From NCBI GenBank assembly GCA_003635195.1, contig PYIY01000029.1, positions 60,075 to 124,074 of the forward strand: a stretch of DNA of 64,000 bases. The letters are read 5' to 3'. This DNA comes from Candidatus Poribacteria bacterium. GTDB taxonomy: Bacteria > Poribacteria > WGA-4E > WGA-3G. Position numbers and translations under genes: made by a program. Of the stretch, positions 17,514 to 27,547 are shown one piece after another; positions within the stretch are counted from its first letter, which is position 1, and each line of letters begins with the position of its first letter. The notes below the pieces were generated by a model. That model saw nothing but the letters and a program-made list of their open reading frames with translations. It was not told the DNA's origin and did no database searches.

Positions 17514-18509
17514 ATGTCCCGTAACTACTACATCACCCAACCCGGCAGACTCCGCCGGAAAGACAACACTCTCTATTTGGAACGAGAAGATGCACCACGC
17601 ATCCCGATCCCTGTTGAAGACATCGACGCACTCTATTTCTACGGGGAACTCGACCTTAACACCAGGCTCCTCAACTTTCTCTCACAAAAACATATCGCTT
17701 TTCACGTATTTAACTACTACGGCTACTACTCCGGGAGTTACTACCCGAGAGAATATCTCAACTCTGGTTCTTTGCTTGTCAAACAGGTGCAGCACTACGA
17801 AAATCGATCCAAACGGATGCCCCTTGCACACGAATTCGTAGAATCCGCTGTTTTCAATATGTTACGGATTTTGCGGTATCACACGAACCGGGGTAAGGAT
17901 TGTAACGCGCAAATTCAATCAATTGAAGCACTCCTTGCGGAAAGTCGTTCTGCGAAAAACACAAACGAACTGATGGGGTATGAAGGCATCATCCGAGACA
18001 CCTATTACACCGCGTTCAATACAATCTTAGAACTAAAGCAACCTTTTGAAAAGCGCGTCCGTCGTCCCCCGGACAATCCGATCAACGCCGTTATTTCCTT
18101 TGGAAATTCGATGATGTATACCGCCTGCCTCACAGAAATCTACCGGACGCAGCTCAATCCTACCATCAGTTTTCTCCATGAACCCGGCGACCGACGATTC
18201 TCACTGAGTCTTGATCTCGCCGAAATCTTCAAACCCCTCATCATTGATCGGATTATCTTCCGTTTGTTCAACCGGCGACAACTCAATGAATCAAAACATT
18301 TTGAGACCAGCGTTGATGGCTGTTATCTCAATGAAAAGGGGCGTAAATTGTTCATCGCCGCATTTGATGAGCAACTCAAACAGACCGTTTCGCATCGAAA
18401 GTTGAAACGACATGTCTCCTATCAACGGCTCATCCGTTTGGAATGTTATAAACTCATCAAGCATCTCGTTGGGATGGAGACCTATCAGGCGCTGCGTCCA
18501 TGGTGGTAG
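17514..18509 (+). CDS. cas1: Cas1 integrase (type I-B adaptation)
   Basis: This 331-aa Cas1 integrates new spacers together with Cas2. The N-terminal beta domain begins NYYITQPGRLRRKDNTLYLE; the helical domain has EGIIRDTYYTAF and RRPPDNPINAVISFGNSMMY, followed by EPGDRRFSLSLDLAEIFKP, which supply the E, H and E metal ligands. ATG 17514 is preceded by GGAGAAGGA, and an in-frame start 66 nt upstream lacks support. The gene lies with cas4 and cas2 beside the leader of array 1. Confidence 0.95.
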   Translation: MSRNYYITQPGRLRRKDNTLYLEREDAPRIPIPVEDIDALYFYGELDLNTRLLNFLSQKHIAFHVFNYYGYYSGSYYPREYLNSGSLLVKQVQHYENRSKRMPLAHEFVESAVFNMLRILRYHTNRGKDCNAQIQSIEALLAESRSAKNTNELMGYEGIIRDTYYTAFNTILELKQPFEKRVRRPPDNPINAVISFGNSMMYTACLTEIYRTQLNPTISFLHEPGDRRFSLSLDLAEIFKPLIIDRIIFRLFNRRQLNESKHFETSVDGCYLNEKGRKLFIAAFDEQLKQTVSHRKLKRHVSYQRLIRLECYKLIKHLVGMETYQALRPWW

Positions 18510-18573
18510 GAAAATCTCGTAGGTTCGGTTTTTCTAATGAATTTTTCTTACTTTGCATAAGGAGGCATCTGTA

Positions 18574-18837
18574 ATGTACATCATTCTCGTCTACGACATT
18601 CAGGTCGAACGTGTCGCAAAAGTCTGTAAATATCTCCGTCAACATCTCAATTGGATACAGAATTCGGTATTTGAGGGACAGTTAACCAAAGCACAGTTCG
18701 CTCGCGTCAAATCCGGATTAGCTGCCCTGACTGATCCCCAGCATGACTCTATCATCATCTATCAGTTGCGCGACGCACGGTGGATGAATAAGGAAGTTAT
18801 GGGTGTAGATAAAAACCCCGCAACGAACCTGCTCTAA
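18574..18837 (+). CDS. cas2: Cas2 adaptation protein
   Basis: This 87-aa Cas2 forms the central dimer of the Cas1-Cas2 integrase. MYIILVYDIQ is the standard start with the conserved Asp; QNSVFEGQLTKAQF and DSIIIYQLRD follow as in the family. ATG 18574 has AAGGAGG upstream, whereas the in-frame start at 18553 does not. It is the last cas gene before the leader. Confidence 0.95.
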   Translation: MYIILVYDIQVERVAKVCKYLRQHLNWIQNSVFEGQLTKAQFARVKSGLAALTDPQHDSIIIYQLRDARWMNKEVMGVDKNPATNLL

Positions 18838-19094
18838 ACGAGCCATTTCCAAGAATATTGGCATAACACCTGCTGTCGACCTCGGTCGAATGAAGGGTTT
18901 AGACATATCCTGAACTTCCTATTTCTCCGAAAAAGTGGGGATAAACGCACGCCTTGTAAGGATCTGTCGACCTCCCAGAGAATTTGCACAACTGCAGGTC
19001 GACAGCAAATCGGTCTCGGAAACGCTATATGTAAAAATCAACTTGACACGTATCATAAGGGCTCTGTATAATATATCCATGGCTTTCATAAAGC
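18838..19094 (+). promoter_or_regulatory. Leader of CRISPR array 1
   Basis: This 257-nt non-coding stretch lies between cas2 and the first repeat. TTGACA at 19043-19048 and TATAAT at 19067-19072 (18-nt spacing) predict a start near 19079, about 16 nt before the first repeat. An inverted pair (GCTGTCGACCT at about 18873 and AGGTCGACAGC at about 18996) could be an integration-host-factor-like or other leader recognition feature. Confidence 0.8.
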
Positions 19095-22000
19095 CTTTTA
19101 ATCGAACCAGTATGGAATCGAAACTTCTTGAAGTTTTATCTCACAAAGTGGGTATAAAACCTTTTAATCGAACCAGTATGGAATCGAAACGATCGCACCG
19201 TCGAGTTGGCTTGAACCCGCTGCGTATCTTTTAATCGAACCAGTATGGAATCGAAACGTTTCTACGCTTAAAATAAGTATAACAAAAATATTAAACTTTT
19301 AATCGAACCAGTATGGAATCGAAACACACATAAATCGTATTATTTGTATTCTGGCTAACATCTTTTAATCGAACCAGTATGGAATCGAAACGCGATTTAA
19401 ACACCCTAAAAAGGCACTTGCACAAGCCCAGCTTTTAATCGAACCAGTATGGAATCGAAACAAGATCGGGACTTTTGTTGAGAATTGGGATACTCACCTT
19501 TTAATCGAACCAGTATGGAATCGAAACCGGTCAAATCTTCGCGTTGGTTCAAAACGATTGCAGCTTTTAATCGAACCAGTATGGAATCGAAACTTGATAC
19601 CCTTGCGGGGAAACACGCGGTTGGAAGAACTTTTAATCGAACCAGTATGGAATCGAAACCTTGCTCGGCTGCACTGAAAGCGAACAACCGCTTAACCTTT
19701 TAATCGAACCAGTATGGAATCGAAACCCGGGATCGACCGCACCCGCTTGCGAAAGTGCGGATACTTTTAATCGAACCAGTATGGAATCGAAACTACGCAC
19801 CAAAGAGAAGGGTGCCTGCACACCAAAACCTTTTAATCGAACCAGTATGGAATCGAAACTTTTTTATAAGAGGGTTGTATGCGAAAACAATCGGTCACTT
19901 TTAATCGAACCAGTATGGAATCGAAACTAGAATACACCTTTCAGTATCACGCACAAGGTAAAGCTTTTAATCGAACCAGTATGGAATCGAAACGCAATCC
20001 CCGCCGCATTAACAATCAAAGTAGGGGGTCGCTTTTAATCGAACCAGTATGGAATCGAAACGCGGTAGGTTGGCTTTGTTCGCCTCCGTCGGCATATCCT
20101 TTTAATCGAACCAGTATGGAATCGAAACGGTTTATTGCCAACTTCTCACGCGATATCCCGCAACCTTTTAATCGAACCAGTATGGAATCGAAACTTGTTT
20201 CGTTGGCAATATCCTTTTTGCTTGCTTTGGCTTTTAATCGAACCAGTATGGAATCGAAACAATTCGACTCGCAGAAGCGACAACAGGTGCAGATCCCTTT
20301 TAATCGAACCAGTATGGAATCGAAACGCCTCCTCGGTGAAGCCTTATTTGCAAATTCTTTTGCACTTTTAATCGAACCAGTATGGAATCGAAACACTCAA
20401 TGTTCGTTTTTTGTAGTTTCTTGGTTTTCCTTTTAATCGAACCAGTATGGAATCGAAACCAACCTTTTCGGTGAGTTCTGCGTAGAACTCAAAGATCTTT
20501 TAATCGAACCAGTATGGAATCGAAACGTAGTGTATGTGGAAGACTTGGCTTGCGATATCATTCTTTTAATCGAACCAGTATGGAATCGAAACGACGATAC
20601 CGACGGGTATTTTTGAGAGGGCGTCACTTTTAATCGAACCAGTATGGAATCGAAACCAAGGTATCCGCATCGTTCCGGTCTTGGATTTGATACTTTTAAT
20701 CGAACCAGTATGGAATCGAAACCGCAAGCGAAACCGAGATGTCGTTGCGCGGATCGAAGCTTTTAATCGAACCAGTATGGAATCGAAACGCGTTCACGGT
20801 GCTTACATTGAACTCTATCGCTCTGTCCCTTTTAATCGAACCAGTATGGAATCGAAACGCTAATTGGCGATGGTCAAGATCGTTTAGAATTAGACTTTTA
20901 ATCGAACCAGTATGGAATCGAAACGCGGCAGGCGGTTCTGATAACCTTGCGACAGTCATTCCTTTTAATCGAACCAGTATGGAATCGAAACTTCTAATAG
21001 CAGTTTGGACTTCCTTGTGCGTTTCTCTTTTAATCGAACCAGTATGGAATCGAAACTGCGGTGACGCGGCGGGTTATTGAGACCCAGGACCGCTTTTAAT
21101 CGAACCAGTATGGAATCGAAACCAGGTTCGCTTGTGCCTCTTCTAATGCGGCCTCTGCCTTTTAATCGAACCAGTATGGAATCGAAACGATATGCCAGCA
21201 CTTGTTAGCGGAAACTACTGGATTGACTTTTAATCGAACCAGTATGGAATCGAAACGCGATCGGGCAACAGTATGCCGACTGGACGCACATCGCAACTTT
21301 TAATCGAACCAGTATGGAATCGAAACAAATCTACCGCCCAGTGCCATTCATCTGCGTGTCTGACTTTTAATCGAACCAGTATGGAATCGAAACATACTTT
21401 CATCAAACAAATCATCACGATCTTCATTACTCTTTTAATCGAACCAGTATGGAATCGAAACTGTAAGACTTGCGATAGCCCCTTCGTTGTTTGGACTCTT
21501 TTAATCGAACCAGTATGGAATCGAAACTCGTGCTTCTCAGCCCATGCGAACATGTCGTTAACTTTTAATCGAACCAGTATGGAATCGAAACAATGTTCAA
21601 AGCACCTAACTGCGATGCTCTTTGACTTTTAATCGAACCAGTATGGAATCGAAACTGCCAAATACCAGTCGCCATTAGCACCTAACGAGTTGGCCTTTTA
21701 ATCGAACCAGTATGGAATCGAAACATGCAATATGAAGTTTAAACGAAAAACAGGCAAAAAACTTTTAATCGAACCAGTATGGAATCGAAACTCCCAATAT
21801 ATTCACTCAGTGAATTCTGTAAAATCAGACTTTTAATCGAACCAGTATGGAATCGAAACACAAGAGATAGCGGTAATCCATGAAAATGCAGCGACTTCTT
21901 TTAATCGAACCAGTATGGAATCGAAACGTTGCGATCTTGAACGAGATCCGGGAGAGGCAGTTCACTTTTAATCGAACCAGTATGGAATCGAAACAAACCC

Positions 22001-23004
22001 GCGCAGGGCTCGTTTACGGTTGAGGGTGACCTTTTAATCGAACCAGTATGGAATCGAAACCAATATAGATGCGTAGGTAGCCGGTCTCTATATCATTCTT
22101 TTAATCGAACCAGTATGGAATCGAAACGCGATCTTACTGACGCTCGCGACGATTACAGTTCCCGCTTTTAATCGAACCAGTATGGAATCGAAACGACAAA
22201 TCGGGAGAGAAAGGTGTTTATGAGATTGACTTTTAATCGAACCAGTATGGAATCGAAACGTTATTCACGGGAATCATCGAAGATCAGGCGGAATCCCTTT
22301 TAATCGAACCAGTATGGAATCGAAACAAAATCCGCTCTGCTCTGATAACTATTGCGTTGTCGGCGAACTTTTAATCGAACCAGTATGGAATCGAAACCGC
22401 GCCAAACGTGCCGCGGAACAGCAGATGACTTTCCTTTTAATCGAACCAGTATGGAATCGAAACACGACGGGCGCGTCTCGGAGTCGTATAGCAGTTTTGA
22501 CTTTTAATCGAACCAGTATGGAATCGAAACATACCCGTATCTTCCTTGTTGGCTTCGTCCAAAGCCTCTTCTTTTAATCGAACCAGTATGGAATCGAAAC
22601 ATTCATGATCGCCTCTACCAAAACGGCTATATCCTGACCCTTTTAATCGAACCAGTATGGAATCGAAACGTTGTTGCGTCTCCGGTGCCACCGACGCGTG
22701 TGCCGCTTTTAATCGAACCAGTATGGAATCGAAACCATTCCGGGCAATCGCATCCGTGTGCGATCTCAATCTTTTAATCGAACCAGTATGGAATCGAAAC
22801 CGTTTGGCAACAATGCAGGCGATGTCGGTGCGGACTATCGCCTTTTAATCGAACCAGTATGGAATCGAAACTATTTATAGATAGCATGGTCGGTATTGTC
22901 AACAAACCTTTTAATCGAACCAGTATGGAATCGAAACTAAGTAATAGGCGTTATTTTCCTGGGTGACGGCAAACCTTTTAATCAAACCAGTATGGAATCG
23001 AAAC
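19095..23004 (+). CRISPR. CRISPR array 1: 59 repeats, 58 spacers
   Basis: The 30-nt repeat begins CTTTTAATCGAACCAGTATG and ends GAATCGAAAC. I counted 59 copies, with spacers mostly of 35-39 nt. All copies I read are identical except the last (22975-23004), which has AATCA for AATCG; this places the leader on the left and the old end on the right. The GAAAC 3' end gives the crRNA 5' tag expected for types I-B and III. Open frames across this region are repeat read-through, not genes. Confidence 0.98.
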
Positions 23005-23434
23005 ACCGACTTACAGCAACCGTTTGTAAATGAACTTCACAAAACATGTAAGGAGGTATTTTATCTGTCCTTTTAGACGCAAAATTCCTGCATCGCTTCA
23101 ATTTTTAGAATGAAAGCGAGAGAATTTGATGAGAAAATTGACTTTTTTCGTCCGCTTTGTGCTAAAATATCAGGAAATTTGAAACTATGGGGTGGCAATT
23201 GAGTTAAAGGTACTTGAACCTTTACACTGATTGACTACCGCATTACGCTTGTTGACTACCGCATTACACTGATTGACCCGCCGCTTTTTTAGGGTTAATC
23301 AGGAACGTAGGCAGTGTCTAAGTTTCAAAGGTGTCCCGTGTGGTATTTTTGAGTGTTACCACTCTTGTGTCTTATCACTCACCTTTATCACCGCGCGGGC
23401 GATGAACAAGTGAGTAAGAAGGTCTGCGGAGATC
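23005..23434. other. Array 1 trailer region with 21-bp direct repeats
   Basis: No gene seen. TTGACTACCGCATTAC occurs at 23231-23246 and 23252-23267 with 21-bp period, and a partial third copy starts at 23273 (CACTGATTGAC). TTGACT (23138-23143) and TAAAAT (23163-23168) with an extended -10 form a possible promoter. The period equals that of the iterons at 28.7 kb, so this could be a protein-binding array of a plasmid module. Confidence 0.5.
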
Positions 23435-23641
23435 TTAACGGAGATTCTCTTGGTGTAACTTCGATAAGATCAATTCTTCTAACATCACGAAGTCAACGTA
23501 GATTTTCTCATTCACTTGTTCCAACTCATGCTTGTTCGCATTCCGCCAACCGTGAGCATCCTTCGTGAATATCTGGGCATCCCTATTAGAGATTTTCCAC
23601 TTCTCATTGTAGCTATACCAAAATTCCCCATCACATCGCAT
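23435..23641 (-). CDS. Small hypothetical protein
   Basis: A 68-aa frame directly downstream of the two-wHTH gene. Its aromatic and charged composition (EFWYSYNEKWKISNRDAQIF, then HELEQVNEKIYVDFVMLEELI) looks protein-like, and AAGGGG precedes its ATG. I do not recognise it. It could also be a frameshifted tail of the upstream gene. Confidence 0.4.
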   Translation of the reverse strand: MRCDGEFWYSYNEKWKISNRDAQIFTKDAHGWRNANKHELEQVNEKIYVDFVMLEELILSKLHQENLR

Positions 23642-23668
23642 CCCCTTGAAGTTCGGAAACCGTCGATG

Positions 23669-24457
23669 TCAACGCTTTTCATAAGGCTTGGGGAACAACT
23701 GATACTCGCCTGAACAAAACGCCTTTGAGATGCGTTTAAGGAGTCCAAGCTTTTTAAACGTCTTGAGTGCCTCGCAGATCGTTGAGCAGCTAAACCGGAC
23801 ATACTCAAGAATCTTGGCGTAGGTTGCTTCGACTTCTCCGGTCGTCCAGTCCGAAATATACTTCTTGATATACCATATCACCATCTGCTTCCAGGTAATC
23901 TCACCGGCAAACATCAGTTCCATAGGCGAACCCTCAGCACGCGGCATCGCACACATCTTCGGAAGTCTGTCAGGATCATCGGGTACTTGATGCGGCTCGC
24001 ATATATGGTGAATGAGTTGATAGGTGTTTGCCTTGTTCGGACCGCGATGGTTTTTGATGACCCAGCCGTTGTCGACGAGCCACTTCATTGCTTGTTTGAC
24101 TCGTGAAACTTTCATGCCTAATAACTTTGCCAGTTCTGTATACGATAACGCATGCGATAAGCCTGTCTGCCAATTGCTTCTGTATACTAAAACCATATAC
24201 AGTGCAAATGCTGACATCCAGACCACACGCGTCTTTAACGCTTCTATCAGACTGTGTTCCCCACAGGGGACTTGAAAAGTGGATTGTTGTATTTCGATCA
24301 CTTTAAATTGCCTCCGATCAACTAGGGACCAGCGTCCAAATCGGTTCTCTGGTGTGTAAAAAAGTACGCTACCAGCCAACCGATACGGATGCTGATATAC
24401 CCCAATATAGACATTTTCATTTCTAAACCGGTGACGGCGTGGATGCAAAGAGAGCAT
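23669..24457 (-). CDS. Two-wHTH DNA-binding protein, replication-initiator-like
   Basis: A 262-aa protein. Helix-turn-helix segments are visible at SYTELAKLLGMKVSRVKQAMKWLVDNGWV (about residues 125-152) and near the C-terminus (CSTICEALKTFKKLGLLKRI). Two winged-helix domains in a protein of this size recall plasmid initiators and phage replication or regulatory proteins. ATG 24457 has GAGG upstream; a TTG start at 24544 lacks a ribosome-binding site. Direct repeats lie on both sides (21-bp repeats at 23.2 kb, AATACCA repeats at 24.8 kb) as possible binding sites. The function is inferred from fold only. Confidence 0.5.
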   Translation of the reverse strand: MLSLHPRRHRFRNENVYIGVYQHPYRLAGSVLFYTPENRFGRWSLVDRRQFKVIEIQQSTFQVPCGEHSLIEALKTRVVWMSAFALYMVLVYRSNWQTGLSHALSYTELAKLLGMKVSRVKQAMKWLVDNGWVIKNHRGPNKANTYQLIHHICEPHQVPDDPDRLPKMCAMPRAEGSPMELMFAGEITWKQMVIWYIKKYISDWTTGEVEATYAKILEYVRFSCSTICEALKTFKKLGLLKRISKAFCSGEYQLFPKPYEKR

Positions 24458-24544
24458 AAACGCCTCACTGATCCAGAAAAATCGTATAAAAAAAGTGGTA
24501 TTGCGTTGATGTTTCGCTTCCACAAGGGAGGAGAAACGTTTCAA

Positions 24545-25072
24545 ACCATAGCAGCCACTTCTGTCAAAAGTGGGGGAGGAGAGGTATCCCTTTTAGAAAG
24601 AGATTGACAGACCTCTCCACATCAACGCTATGATTTTACGGACACAAAAAATGTGACCGGGATGACTTGCCAGCCATCCATAGATAATTATACCCAACAC
24701 TCAAGAAAATGTCAAGTAAAACTATCTTTTAGGATCATTAACGTTTTAAACCTTAAAATGGTTCAAATTATAAGCATTAATGATACCATAAAGACGACAA
24801 TACCACTTCCTTGTGTGGTTGGTATTGCCGGAGGGCGCGTTAGGGTGAAAGTTCCGTCGCTGGAGCCCTAACAGCCCCTTGATAATGAGCCGTAAAGATC
24901 CACAATACCATCTTTAGGTCCAATTACGTTTTTAATACCACTTTTTTTATCAAAATTTTGTGAAAGTGCCCAAACACTTATTTATGATAAGTATATATCA
25001 AACAATAAGTATTTTCAACACATTTTTTGTAGGAGGTTATATAGAACCGGACAGCAATGCGAGGAGTTAGCA
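24545..25072. other. AT-rich intergenic region with AATACCA repeats
   Basis: No convincing gene. AATACCA words recur at about 24799, 24912 and 24941. CAATACCA (24798-24805) and TGGTATTG (24820-24827) form a hairpin or operator. AT-rich DNA follows (24940-25030). It may be the control region or origin of the wHTH gene. Confidence 0.4.
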
Positions 25073-25150
25073 ATGCGTACCCGAAAACTCAAGATACCCT
25101 ACACGGAACAATTGGACATGTTGAATGCTGCCTCAGCCTCTGTTTGGTAG
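25073..25150 (+). CDS. Possible 25-aa peptide
   Basis: ATG 25073 follows CGAGGAG and encodes MRTRKLKIPYTEQLDMLNAA plus five residues. It ends 6 nt before the next start. It may be a leader peptide or a gene remnant; weak support. Confidence 0.25.
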   Translation: MRTRKLKIPYTEQLDMLNAASASVW

Positions 25151-25156
25151 GAGTGT

Positions 25157-25390
25157 TTGAATCTTCAGGAAGTTTGGTGTTATCATGTTCTTTTACTCAG
25201 TTGCCTAATAAGCTTCGGGTGCAATCGGTCTGCAGCACCGCCGGAGAGACAGCAGGCGGAGATCGATAAGATCATCAAGCAGGTTGCGGCTTTGAACGCT
25301 AAAGTGGATACGCAAAGCCCAGATACGGAGACTCAAATTTTTTGCCAATCAAGCCAAGAAAGCGAGAAAAAAAGAAAATCTATTTGTTAA
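25157..25390 (+). CDS. Small putative lipoprotein
   Basis: A 77-aa frame starting at TTG, with TAGGAG just upstream. A hydrophobic segment (VLLLSCLISFGC) ends in a lipobox-like FGC at about residue 22, followed by a charged region (RQQAEIDKIIKQVAALNAKVD) that could form a short coiled coil. Family unknown; possibly truncated at the C-terminus. Confidence 0.4.
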   Translation: MNLQEVWCYHVLLLSCLISFGCNRSAAPPERQQAEIDKIIKQVAALNAKVDTQSPDTETQIFCQSSQESEKKRKSIC

Positions 25391-25422
25391 AATCTATACC
25401 CGAAAGGTTGAGGAGATAGTTT

Positions 25423-25671
25423 ATGAAACTGCACAGTGAAATTCCGCCTGGGATGAGAGATAGAAGTTTGAAGACACAATTCTATTCATGGTGCGGTATA
25501 TATGCAGTAGCGGCATGTGATAGGATTGTTGAGAATGTCATGGCACTTAACGGCTTGAGAGTCTTCGTTGATATCGTCTTAATCTTTACTTTGGCTTACA
25601 TATCAACATGTCTTTGGCGAGGCTTAACATCTACTTTCAGTAGAATGAAAGATAGAATCTTTGGGAGATAG
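25423..25671 (+). CDS. Small membrane protein, unknown
   Basis: An 82-aa protein with GAGGAGA before its ATG. One clear membrane helix spans about residues 47-65 (VFVDIVLIFTLAYISTCLW). Unknown family. It is part of a short run of small + strand genes (25.1-26.05 kb), probably co-transcribed. Confidence 0.45.
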   Translation: MKLHSEIPPGMRDRSLKTQFYSWCGIYAVAACDRIVENVMALNGLRVFVDIVLIFTLAYISTCLWRGLTSTFSRMKDRIFGR

Positions 25672-25770
25672 ATGAGACCTACCAAAACGCCATTCAGAAA
25701 ACGTTTGAAAAACTACATTAAAGGAATCTTAGAATTGCTTTGGGAGTGCTTCTTATTGCGGCATTGATAT

Positions 25771-26049
25771 ATGGTCATCTTTGAGTTGAGGACCCGGACA
25801 GGTAAAATGGTCGGGGCAATTATCGGTCTTGTATTAGCAGGCTTAAGTATTTTCACAATGATTTTTGAGACAGACATTTTTTCGGAGGGTGAAATCGTTT
25901 GTATCGTTATCGCATCCTGCTTTTGGGGGTTTTGCACAATGTTTGCGACTCTAAAAACAAATCACCCCTTTTGCTTTGTCGTGTGTGAAGCCTCCTTTTA
26001 CATGACATTGATTTTATTCATAGGGCTAAATATATCCCTATTCACATAA
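25771..26049 (+). CDS. Small membrane protein with three TM helices, unknown
   Basis: A 92-aa protein. Hydrophobic segments at about 13-32 (MVGAIIGLVLAGLSIFTMIF), 43-60 and 70-90 suggest three membrane helices. No strong ribosome-binding site; coupling to an upstream short frame is possible. Unknown function. Confidence 0.45.
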   Translation: MVIFELRTRTGKMVGAIIGLVLAGLSIFTMIFETDIFSEGEIVCIVIASCFWGFCTMFATLKTNHPFCFVVCEASFYMTLILFIGLNISLFT

Positions 26050-26372
26050 AAAACCAAATACTGTTAACTTTGACCCCTTCTCTCTGATAAAGCAGGGAGA
26101 TTCTTCCCTAAACTCCGTGTCGAAGCCAGCACACGTAGGGGCAGCCCAAACACTGTCCGGCTGGTAAGCGAATGAAAATATGAGGCACAACGGAGAAAGA
26201 AAATGAACCAAGGAAAGTTTGAAGAACTCCTGTAAAATCAACTCTCTGGAATCAGTGAGAGGATGTCGTCTATTGAAGGCGAGATTCCTTAATCTCCTTT
26301 CTGTTTCCAAAAATCTTTTCGAGAATGCCCCAGAGCAGTTTTTCGGCGGCATCCCCTGTGGTCTAACTTCCG
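26050..26372. other. Intergenic, possible gene remnant
   Basis: No intact gene. Near 26202 a frame reads MNQGKFEELL, stop, then NQLSGISERMSSIEGEI: the start of a helical protein interrupted by TAA. I see nothing else that can be supported. Confidence 0.35.
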
Positions 26373-26648
26373 CTAATTCAAGGCGATCGGTGGCTTGTTG
26401 TTCGCAATAAACAGGGAATTCAACCCCTGTTTGAGAGCATCTTCAATACTCATATCCGTCTCGGCACAGAGTATCTTTAGTTGACGATACGCGTCCATAC
26501 CCAGATAACAGGCTGCCATCTTTTTTCCGCGGCGTGACGGACACCGCTGGGAATGACTTTCAGGAACGGATTCGACAATTTCCAGTTTTGGCTGCTGCGC
26601 TTGATTTTGCTCCAAGACGGCTCTCATATCATTTTTTCCTCTACTCAT
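26373..26648 (-). CDS. Ribbon-helix-helix-like partner of ParA
   Basis: A 91-aa protein. The N-terminal half is polar and probably flexible. The C-terminal half (MAACYLGMDAYRQLKILCAE, then TDMSIEDALKQGLNSLF) has the strand-helix-helix pattern of RHH DNA-binding proteins. It follows parA directly, as centromere-binding partners do. Two decayed relatives, recognisable by their KPPIA ends, lie at 55.4 and 58.4 kb beside other plasmid-gene fragments. The likely DNA target is the repeat cluster at 27285-27465. Confidence 0.65.
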   Translation of the reverse strand: MSRGKNDMRAVLEQNQAQQPKLEIVESVPESHSQRCPSRRGKKMAACYLGMDAYRQLKILCAETDMSIEDALKQGLNSLFIANNKPPIALN

Positions 26649-27272
26649 CTACAATACCTCCAATTCTTTGGATACATATTTATATAAAGCGTTTACCTCG
26701 CTCGCGGCTTTCCCAGTTGGTTCGTATTCTTGAGCATTCATACCATAGATAACAGACCGAGTAAACGTCACTCGGTCCCCGAGCATGCAGGGAGCAAACG
26801 GCACATTATAAACCTCCACAGCAGATTTCGCCTCGTCTATCAATGAACTATTTGCGCGAACTGCGTTGAAAAGGATGCGCACCGGTATTTGTGCCATCTC
26901 TGTGATTAAGATGGTTGACTGAATCGCTTCCGAGTCAAACATACCCGGACGACACGGAATTAAGGCAAGATCGCTCGACTTCGCTACATTTAGGAGCGAC
27001 GGGTCTGTGGAAGGGGCTGTGTCAATAATAGCAAGGGTTACCCCTTTCTGTTCTGCGGCATAGAGCGTTTCTTTGAGTCGGCTGGCGTGAGCGGAGAAAA
27101 CATCTGGTGCGTTTCCTTCGCGCCGATCCCCCCATTTTGCAGCAGATGCCTGAGGATCAAGGTCAATAAGCGCGGTGGGGTGTCCGGCGAGTTGAGAAGC
27201 AACAGCAAGATTCACCGCGGTATTCGTTTTCCCAGTGCCACCTTTTTGGCTCAATATGGATAAGGTTTTCAT
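26649..27272 (-). CDS. parA: ParA-family partition ATPase
   Basis: This 207-aa protein is of the small plasmid ParA type. It carries a deviant Walker A (SQKGGTGKTNTAVN, residues about 8-21), IDLDPQ and IIDTAPSTDP as Walker A' and B, and the SDLALIPCRPG segment. It would move plasmid or chromosome DNA using ATP-dependent binding to the nucleoid. ATG 27272 has AGGAGG upstream. The RHH partner gene follows immediately and centromere-like repeats lie upstream, giving a complete partition module. Confidence 0.92.
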   Translation of the reverse strand: MKTLSILSQKGGTGKTNTAVNLAVASQLAGHPTALIDLDPQASAAKWGDRREGNAPDVFSAHASRLKETLYAAEQKGVTLAIIDTAPSTDPSLLNVAKSSDLALIPCRPGMFDSEAIQSTILITEMAQIPVRILFNAVRANSSLIDEAKSAVEVYNVPFAPCMLGDRVTFTRSVIYGMNAQEYEPTGKAASEVNALYKYVSKELEVL

Positions 27273-27284
27273 CAAGACCTCCTA

Positions 27285-27465
27285 TGTTAACATGATAACA
27301 GGTTAGCGTGATAACGTGCTAACACGTTGGCATGTTAGCGTGATAACATAAGAGGTAACGATTGGGATTCAGAAGGGGTTACGGGAAAGTTCGGCGAATT
27401 TGCTAACACGCTAACAGAATAATACGTTAGCATGTTAGCGTGATAACACGTTAGCATAAGAATCA
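27285..27465. repeat. Centromere-like repeats upstream of parA
   Basis: Many copies of GTTAGCGTGATAAC and its reverse or partial forms (GCTAACACG, GTTAGCATG) are packed between parA and the divergent wHTH gene, for example at about 27302, 27338, 27402 and 27430-27460. Such arrays next to parA usually serve as partition site and operator. Confidence 0.75.
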
Positions 27466-27547
27466 AAACTGAGTTCATAAAAAGCGTAACGTTTGCGTGT
27501 TGAGGATGTGGTATAATGTAACAGATTTCTTTTTTGGGGAGTTTTTG

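Noticed and set aside
19400..22850. Many open frames on both strands with repeating FNRTSMESK, LLIEPVWNRN or FDSILVRLK
   Set aside because: They are translations of the array-1 repeat, which has no stop in several frames. Not genes.
26202..26295. Short frame MNQGKFEELL, stop, NQLSGISERMSSIEGEI
   Set aside because: It looks like a gene start, but the in-frame stop and lack of continuation leave too little to annotate as a gene.
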